NCBI GenBank assembly: GCA_015680685.1
Contig: MNCI01004170.1
Span: 187,888 to 251,887 of the forward strand
DNA length: 64,000 bases
From: Gnetum montanum
Taxonomy: Eukaryota; Streptophyta; Gnetopsida; Gnetales; Gnetaceae
Reading direction: 5' to 3'
Both the position numbers and the translations under genes were made by a program. Each line of letters begins with the position of its first letter. Position 1 is the stretch's first letter. The notes under the pieces are model-generated. The model did not search any database. It was not told where the DNA came from and worked only from the letters and a program-made list of their open reading frames with translations. This document shows positions 56,961 through 64,000 of this stretch, in pieces.

Positions 56961-57829
56961 GGAGCTCTCAGATCTTGGTCTTATGGAATTTCATGACTTT
57001 CTATAAGTTGAGATAAGTTATCAATCAAATATACCTATTTGGGGATCTTTTCTTTCTATCTATTTATACATAATTCCCTTAGATATTTGGCATAAAATGG
57101 GGTATCCTTTATAGCTTACTCAAATGGAATATATAAATATAATTCTTTAAACATGTTCTTAATATGTGCCTTAGTGGAAATTTTTTTCTTGCAACTTTCT
57201 AGGAAATGGTGGTGAAAATATTATCTTATTTAAGGATGAGGAAGATGTTGAAGGTTGTTCTCCTACCTCCATTGGTTTTCTATTTCCTTTCTTGTCTAAT
57301 ACAAGTGTTTCATGTGATTGATCCTTCCTTTGTACCTCTTCAACTTTATCCTAGAAGCTAACTTCCTTAGTAGGCTTAGGCTTAATAGTTTTCCTACTTC
57401 TTGTAGTTATAAAACATATTTGTTCCTTGCCTTTTCTTTGATTTTTGGGGTTTGGTTTAGGCTAAGAAGGTAAGTCACTTTTAGTTAAATTTTGGAATCT
57501 TCTTTTTTTAGCTACAAATTACCTATTCTCTTCTATAAAAGTTAAACTTTGACTTTAGTGATCCAATTATTCATTAACTAGATTTCTAAATGATTTAGAA
57601 TTTTTTTGAGAGATTGGTGTTGATGATTGATAAAATGGTCTTGGTTGGAATGGTGACGGAGGTTGATTTCTTATTTATTAAAAGGCTCTTATAAATTTTA
57701 TTGAATTTCTTCATTATAGTATACCAAGGCTAGACAAGTTGTGGTGTCATGATGTTTATTTTCACATAAATTGTAGACTTCCTTCTAAGAAAAATAATAT
57801 TTTTTCTTAATTAATATAGTTAATTCATC
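56961..57829 (-). other. GypE gag-protease linker, unresolved
   Basis: By position this is the gag C-terminus and linker. It is lysine-rich in places on the minus strand, but no domain is recognised. Confidence 0.4.
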
Positions 57830-59050
57830 AACCTTTCTATTCAATTGCTCAGTTTGGTGGGTTACATCTTGCATGACATCAGGTTTTAGCCAACATTTTC
57901 TTTGATCTACTAAAGAATCAATAATTCTCCAACCTTCTTTTGGTCTAACATTTAAAATATTTCCCCCATAGAAAAAATCTACATTCTATCAACAATATGG
58001 TAGTAGACCTTCTATAAAGATTTGAATTAATTGGTGGGTTGGAAATTCATGATTGGGATTTTTAAGACATAAATCCTTAAATCTATCAAAGGCACTTTTG
58101 TAATCCTCATCTTCATTTTGTGTAAAGCTCATAAGTTATTTCCCAAGGGTATATAGCCTATCATTAAAAGGGAAGTGTTGAATAAATGTTGCCTTAAATT
58201 CATCCCATGAGCCTATTTAATAAGGTTTTAAGGTTTGGAGCTAAAAATCAACTTTGTCTATTAAAGTAGATTTGAAAGCTATCATTTTCATCCTATCCTC
58301 TCCTTGAGGTGCTAACCTAGCTACCATGGTTTCAAATTCCCTAACATGATTTATAAGATATTCATCATTAGTTCCTCTAAAAATGGGTAGTAAACGTGAA
58401 TTCTTAACTTCTATGTTTCTTCCTAAAGGAAAAACTAATGATTCTTGGAGAATTGTTGGTGTTCTCTGATTTAATAAATCCCCTAAATTTTATCCTTGAT
58501 AAACTTGTCCTAAAGGAATATTAGATCCTATGCTTCCAAAAGAGAGAGAAATTAAACTTTGTGAAATTGGAGGAGGTGTACAATATGAAGGAGATCCAAC
58601 TCTAAAGGAAGAAGTACCCGAGCTTGGAATCACAATGGAACTTGGTATAGAAATATATGTAGCTATTGAGGTGAGAGGGATTTAAAGGTTTAATGTACTT
58701 ATTGGTTGAAAAGTCATTTCCATGGTAGACATGTTACTTAATAATTGATTGATATTAGGATTTTGGGAACCTAAAATTGTAAGTGGCTTCGTTGTTTGCA
58801 TTGTAATGTTCAAGATATCAAAAAGTGGATTAAATCCTATTGAAAATGGAAATTGTGTTGTAAATTCACCTTGGTTGAAAATTTTAGTTAGACTCTCTTC
58901 CTCATTATTAGCTGAGATTCTTTATTTTATGGAAGTCTCAAATGTTTCAGAAGTTAATGAAACATTGATAGAAGTTTATTCTTTAAATTTATTTACTTTA
59001 AGGCTAGGTTTCCCTTGTTCTAATTCTTCTTGAGGTTGCTCCAAATTGGT
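57830..59050 (-). pseudogene. GypE gag, long frame broken by a few stops
   Basis: About 400 codons can be followed. The upstream part reads EELEQGKPSLKVNKFKE and SINQLLSNMS-like wording; the core reads RLLPIFRGTNDEYLINHVRE, GEDRMKMIAFKSTLIDKVDF, IGSWDEFKATFIQHFPFNDR, FTQNEDEDYKSAFDRFKDLC and HQLIQIFIEGLLPYC. This is the Athila gag pattern: FxGxxxEDPxxHxxxFxxxC, RLxxFPxSLxGxAxxWL, SWxxLxxxFLxxFFPxxK, FxQxxxESxxxAWxRFKxLLxxCPHHGxxxWxxxQxFYxGL. Stops are TAG, TAA and TGA at Gln/Trp positions. Confidence 0.85.
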
Positions 59051-59481
59051 TCTAATACATTTATAGTAACTTTTAGTATTTATAGGAGGTTGAGTTCAAG
59101 TTGAATGTTTATGTTGCCTATTTGATGTCATTGAATTTAATAAGCACAATATTATTTGACACATTCATGGGCAATTCCTAGAAACTTACAAACTATTTTT
59201 ATTACTTCTATAATTACATCTTTGATTGTAATCTTTTTATAACTCTCTTTAGTTTTAAGGACTAGAGGAATGGACTCTTGTGATTTTTCTTGGACTCTTT
59301 CCTTGATTTTAATTTTTTGTCTTTCTTTTTACATGAAAAACAATTAAAGGAAGCCATTTCTAAAAAAGAATGCAAAAAAAAGTGAAATAAAGAATGTGTC
59401 CTTTTTGTTGAAGGTTAAACTCTAAATCTAAAACGATATTTGAAAACATACTAAACCCTTAATGAAAATTGACTTTGCTAG

Positions 59482-59502
59482 CCTTCCCAACAACAATGCC
59501 AA
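59482..59502 (-). other. GypE primer binding site, decayed tRNA-Asp type
   Basis: On the minus strand TTGGCATTGTTGTTGGGAA. Against TTGGCGCCGTTGCCGGGGA the differences are transitions, including the loss of the CpGs. Confidence 0.75.
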
Positions 59503-60450
59503 CTTAACAAGATAGCCAAAATTTTAGGGCTAAATTACCTTCATTGTAGCAATGTTAGCTCATCTATGACTAACCCACAAGTCATATCGATGGAGGAATA
59601 GTTGAAAGTCAAAGAAATCATCAATATTACAAACAATTAAATTCAAATCTAGTTAAACCCCACTCTTATGATTGTCACCCATAAGCCAAATCATAAAATT
59701 TCATCCTAACTTTTAATCTTAAGTTCAAGAGTGGAAATTGAATGATTAAACTAAATTTGAAATCAATGAGTACAAGTCATAAGTTATGCGAATCACAAGA
59801 AAGACATCATTCAATCTATGACTCTACCTTGTTGTTTCATGGTGTAGTAGCCTTAATAGCCCATTGATGGATTCCAATGATTTGTAGTTGCCATAAGGTT
59901 CAATGAATTCTCATTTAATAATTCAAAGAAGAATTAAGAAAATGATTCCAAATTGATGTGGGTTCTTTTGAGGTGCTTCCCATTTTATACTGGATGAGCT
60001 TACGTTGTAAATTTGGGAAAACTTAACAAGATATACATATCAATCTACATTGAGAAAATTGATATGAATCAATACTATTGTAGTTACTTCTTAATTTGAA
60101 TCACAATTTTTATGTTTCTCAATTATCAATCTTCATAGCATTCATGGTATGGATTGATGTCTCCATTCTATGGTGAATTTTGAATTTTATTTGATCCAAT
60201 GTTATTGATTTTTGTTGTAATCGTAATGGAGATTGATAAAATTTGGGTTAATACAAGTAAATTTTGATGAGATAGATCAATATGTTTGCCCTTGAAGTTT
60301 ATCAAATTCCACTATGAAAATCAATATATTATCAATACATATTGATTCCACTATATCCTGTGATAATATAGACTTAACAATGTCATCAGTACATATTGCA
60401 TACCATCAAGGAATTCAATGTACTTCGATTTGATAAAATAAGGGGAAAAT
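59503..60450 (-). repeat. GypE 5' LTR (probable, right end uncertain)
   Basis: The sequence outside the PBS should be the 5' LTR. It is non-coding and AT-rich. Its partner is not in the window, so the outer end is a guess. Confidence 0.4.
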
Positions 60451-62940
60451 TAAGAATTGAAGCTATTTTTGCATTAAAAATGATGATAATTAGGGGTTCA
60501 TAAATTCCTATGAGGAGAGGGATTAGGGGAGGGTAGTAGAAAGGTTATCAAGAGTCTAAGAAGTAAACCCAAAATGTTATTAACATAATGAATTGACTAG
60601 GTGGAGAATCAATTGGTAAACTACAATACAACAAAGATTTATATTAATCCAACCAATAGCCAAATTAGTTTGATAGAGATCAATTATCATGGAGAATCAT
60701 AACCTTATCCCAACAAGGCATATGATATCTATGAGAGGGCATGACTTAGGGAAGAATCCAAGCATGAACATACAATATACTTGTAAGGCTCCTAGCCAAT
60801 AAAAGACAACATCTATTATATTCACCTTTGATCTTGGATTGGCATAAACACTAATACCCATGCATCCTTGAAAAATTACAAAACTTGGATAAATATGTTT
60901 TGTGTCTACAAGAAGTCCTATCATTAACATTCCTATATCAAGTTCAACCTAATTCAAGAAATTTAGAGTACAAAGCTATCTATGGTAAGAAGGTTCTTAT
61001 GTTGATTCTTATTTTGTGCCATATAGACTAGCCTATTGTAAGAATCATAATATAGATGGCTATGCAATATTTTTAAAAGAAGATAAATTCAAATTAATAT
61101 AAAGATTTAAATGGATATTAGAAGACATGTTTTTCAAAATTTTAGAGCTTTAAGTAATGGAAAAGAAAGAAAGAAAGATTAAGATTCCAAAAAAGAAATA
61201 TATCCTTAGCATTGGTACTAAAAATGAAATATTTAGGAAGTTGTATATGTGTGACATATTTGAACAATGATCCAAAATGCTTAAATATCAAACTTTGCTT
61301 AGTATCTCTCATGATGAATTAGATCAAAGAAAGTTTGAAAAGCAAGCTATTACTACTACATACTAGTCTCGACCAAGTATTATTCATCTTATTTGGAGAC
61401 TTCAATATAAAAGTTGGAAGTGGTATTTATCAATTCCCAAAATACGAATATGTGAAAGAGTCTTTGGAAGAGGAATAAAATGTTCCCATCTATTTATCAT
61501 ATAATCCCATTGACTAGTTTGTACTTTTCCAACTTCAAATCCTTAATAGATTAGTTGAATTCCAAAATTCAAGAACAAATGATGCTAATAGATAGTGTTC
61601 ATCAAGGAAAATAGTTTACTAATTATGCTACCATGATGATTAAAGATGAGTCAATATCCTCCTTCTTTGAGATCCTAGATTACATTTGGTATGATAATTA
61701 ATTCTTTCAAGTTGCCAAGCTACTAGAGTTAATTGCTAAGAAAGAAGTTGAGGAGCAAGATTAAGCCTTGCCATCCCAAACAAGATCATTTGACCATATA
61801 GCCATTATGATAGAACTAAAAGTATATCTTTTGATCTAAGAGGTTGATAAAAATCAAGAAGCTTCTTAAATTTTCTTCTAGTTATTGTTTTCTTAATCTT
61901 ATTTATTCATTTAATTTATATTTATATATTAGGCACATAAAATATTTTGGATAATACAAGTAAGAAAAAAGATTTTCCCTATCTTCAATTAGGTAACTAA
62001 ACATATGAGTTGCACCTCGTGTAACCTTACATAGGACTTGTAATTGGTAGTTGGTAGATCTTCAATTCACCTCTTGTCATACCTAAAAATTAAGGTAAGT
62101 TGTTGATAAGATAAGAATAATTTTTCTTAAATATTTTTTTCTCATTTATATTTCATTTATGGAATACATGAGATAAATTTATATTATTCAATCCCATTTC
62201 AAAAGGATAAATTAAAGCATTGAAGAATTAAAACAAAAAGAGAGCATTAAAGCATGGAGAAACAACCTTAATGTAGACTCATTTGAGGATGAACAGAAGC
62301 TAAGGCAGTTTGTTTGTCATGTTACCATTTCCAAATGGAGTTGTTCCATAATAAATATAGTGTTTCTTTGTAACAAATAATGTAATCATTATAATAATAC
62401 ATGAAAGGACATATTGTAATGATGGACATGTCTCTTAAGTTGATCTTTGAAGTTTTAGTCTAGGTTATTTATATTTGGATATTAGAGATCATATTAGCAT
62501 GAAGTTGCAAAGCTGGTAAGGCAAGTAATGGGTGTTGGATGAAGTGGGATAGGAAAGTGACTAATCATCCATTTGGTCTTAGGATTTAACTATNCGCCAA
62601 GTAATGTGCCATTATTATTTAGTAGATTGCATCTACCTTGCTACTCTTTTTTAGTGGATTACATCTACCATGCTCCATGGTGGGACACTCTTATTAAATA
62701 TACTTTGACTCCAACACACATAAGATCTACGATACCAACCAATGTAAGATCTAAGATACATGGGCATCATACTGTAATGAATACCCTAAAAAGTTATTTA
62801 CTATTTCTTTTGGATAAAAAAAATTTTCTACAACCTTAAAAATAAGACATTCCATAACNTTTCTTAATTAAGGTTGAAATTACATGGTTTTTCTAAAGCA
62901 CTTTGTTATGATTAATTTTCAAATGATTTAGTGTGTGTGT
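60451..62940. other. Unassigned AT-rich region
   Basis: No domain recognised on either strand. Short open frames (60697-60930 minus; 62573-62839 plus) have no family signal. Two ambiguous bases occur (62594, 62859). Confidence 0.4.
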
Positions 62941-63085
62941 ATTAGGGAAAGTGGGTGAAGGGGAAGGAAGGGGATGACTAGGAGAGGAGGAAAGGGGAGG
63001 GAGGGGATGATGGAGGGAGGAGGATAGGGGGTGGGGAGGGGCATAACAGCTAGGGGAGGAGGAAAGGGAAGGGGGAGATGGGCTA
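62941..63085 (+). repeat. G-rich purine tract
   Basis: About 140 bp almost entirely of A and G with many GGGG/GGGAGG runs (GGGGAAGGAAGGGGATG, GGGGTGGGGAGGGG). This could form triplex or G-quadruplex structures. The minus-strand frame across it is low-complexity Pro/Ser and not a gene. Confidence 0.85.
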
Positions 63086-63396
63086 AATAATTGTAATATA
63101 TGTACACCTTGAGATATATAGTTCAACTAGAACTTTATAACTTATCATTGTCCACTAGAATCAAAACCCTGAATTAGAACTTTTAATTTAAGATTCTTTT
63201 CATTAAGTAATGAAGTTTGATGATCTTAAAACATTCAATTTGAAAAATCAAAATTTTATCAATTTGAGTTGATATTTTACAACATTAAGAAATTCAGAAA
63301 TTATCATTAGAAATTTATGTAATTGTATTTAAAATAATTTCACATTTAACCCATACTTTATTTCAAAAAATATACTTAAGGAAAAATTTTAAGCAG

Positions 63397-63413
63397 TCAT
63401 CATCATCATCATC
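63397..63413 (-). repeat. (GAT)n 3' tail of the RTE LINE
   Basis: Five to six trinucleotide units (GATGATGATGATGATGA on the minus strand) close the LINE after ACAAGGCTAG. RTE LINEs end in short microsatellites rather than poly(A). Confidence 0.8.
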
Positions 63414-64000
63414 CTAGCCTTGTCCAAAGAAAATGGGGTTAATTACATGAGTTTATTTTTTGCTATTTTCTTCTATGAAGGGATAGATATTTGTTTATTT
63501 GTGGTTTCTTTAAATCATCTTTAATTATTTTTACCCATGTCTTCTTCCATCTTCCTTTTGATGGCTTTCTTGGAACATTAATGTAGCAATATTTTTTTTA
63601 TAGGCTCATTGTCTAATCTCTTTTGTACATGTACAGACTATCTAAGCCACTATTCTTATAGCTTATTTAAAAGAGAACCTTCTCCAAGTCTTTCTTTAAT
63701 GTTTGTATTATGCAATTTATCTCTTTCACTAACATTCAACATCTATCTAAGCATTCATATTTTTTCTATAGTAATCTTACACTATGCCTCTTTTGTATTA
63801 TTCAACATTCAATACCATATAAGATAGCAGGTTTGATTATTCTCTTATAATTTTTTTTTAGTTTTATTGGTTTTCTTTTATCACATAGAAGACCACTAAC
63901 CTATCTCCATTTTGATTATCCTACCTCAATTCTATTTCTTATATCTTTATTAATTTCACCATTTAATTAGAGGATTGATCCTAGGTAGCATAACTATTTA
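63397..64000 (-). pseudogene. RTE-clade LINE, RT C-terminus, runs off window
   Basis: The minus strand, in shifting frames, reads NGEINKDIRNRIEVG-stop-SKW and VSGLLCDKRKPIKLKKKL, then RDKLHNTNIKERLGEGSLLN and VPRKPSKGRWKKTWVKIIKD DLKK. These match the plant RTE C-terminus: YLGSxxxxxGxIxxDVxHRIxxGWxKWRxASGVLCDxxVPLKLKGKxY, KIRNxxIRxxxGVxxIxxKxxExRLRWxGHVxRR, GRGRPKxTWxExVKKDL. A (GAT)n tail at 63397-63413 marks the 3' end, as RTE elements usually have. Several stops and frameshifts break it. Confidence 0.82.

Noticed and set aside
62893-63126. Pro/Ser-rich minus-strand frame
   Set aside because: It is the complement of the purine tract, low complexity only.
1-64000. tRNA, rRNA, riboswitch or organellar insert
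   Set aside because: None seen; the TGGTATCAGAGC-like sequences are retroelement primer sites, not tRNA genes.

Overview
The window looks like intergenic DNA from a large, repeat-rich seed-plant genome. The evidence is AT-rich sequence with few CpGs, wall-to-wall decayed LTR retrotransposons of both plant superfamilies, LINEs of two clades, and no intact host gene. Heavily decayed but still recognisable elements suit a slow-turnover genome such as a gymnosperm; that lineage is inference. There are two N gaps (684 and 68 bases) and several single ambiguous bases.

Almost every element that can be oriented lies on the minus strand. Layout: (1) 1-1790, an unrecognised decayed minus-strand ORF with a coiled-coil part. 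(2) About 3240-13740, a Tat-lineage Ty3/gypsy element: candidate 3' LTR, polypurine tract, then integrase, archaeal-type RNase H, RNase H and RT. Its LTR is interrupted by a gag-only copia-type element (CopA3). (3) About 10950-21840, a segment that occurs twice in tandem. The second copy carries an expanded minisatellite and is interrupted by about 3.1 kb holding a terminal-repeat fragment plus host-gene scraps (PPR-like, receptor-kinase-like, one plus-strand exon). (4) 19921-23802, a plus-strand multi-exon gene-like unit, antisense to the retroelements and unlike any family I recognise. It is the best candidate for something undescribed. (5) 24055-29433, CopA1, complete with LTRs, PBS, PPT and a perfect 5-bp target duplication. 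(6) 29833-38448, GypD, an Athila-type gypsy element with both LTRs. (7) 39120-56604, GypB, a gypsy element split inside its RT by GypA (about 40540-53199). GypA contains a gypsy gag, a fragment of terminal-repeat family C and, nested inside that, CopA2 (44639-50887, perfect 5-bp target duplication). A LINE fragment also interrupts GypB. (8) 56640-60450, GypE, gag and protease of another Athila-type element. (9) 60450-64000, unassigned DNA, a purine tract and the 3' end of an RTE-type LINE.

No gene here appears able to make a full product. Recognised reading frames are broken mostly by TAG/TAA at Gln positions and TAG/TGA at Trp positions, as C-to-T loss of methylated plant DNA would give. The three copia-type elements form one family with gag and a probable protease remnant but no integrase, RT or RNase H, so they would need enzymes supplied from elsewhere.
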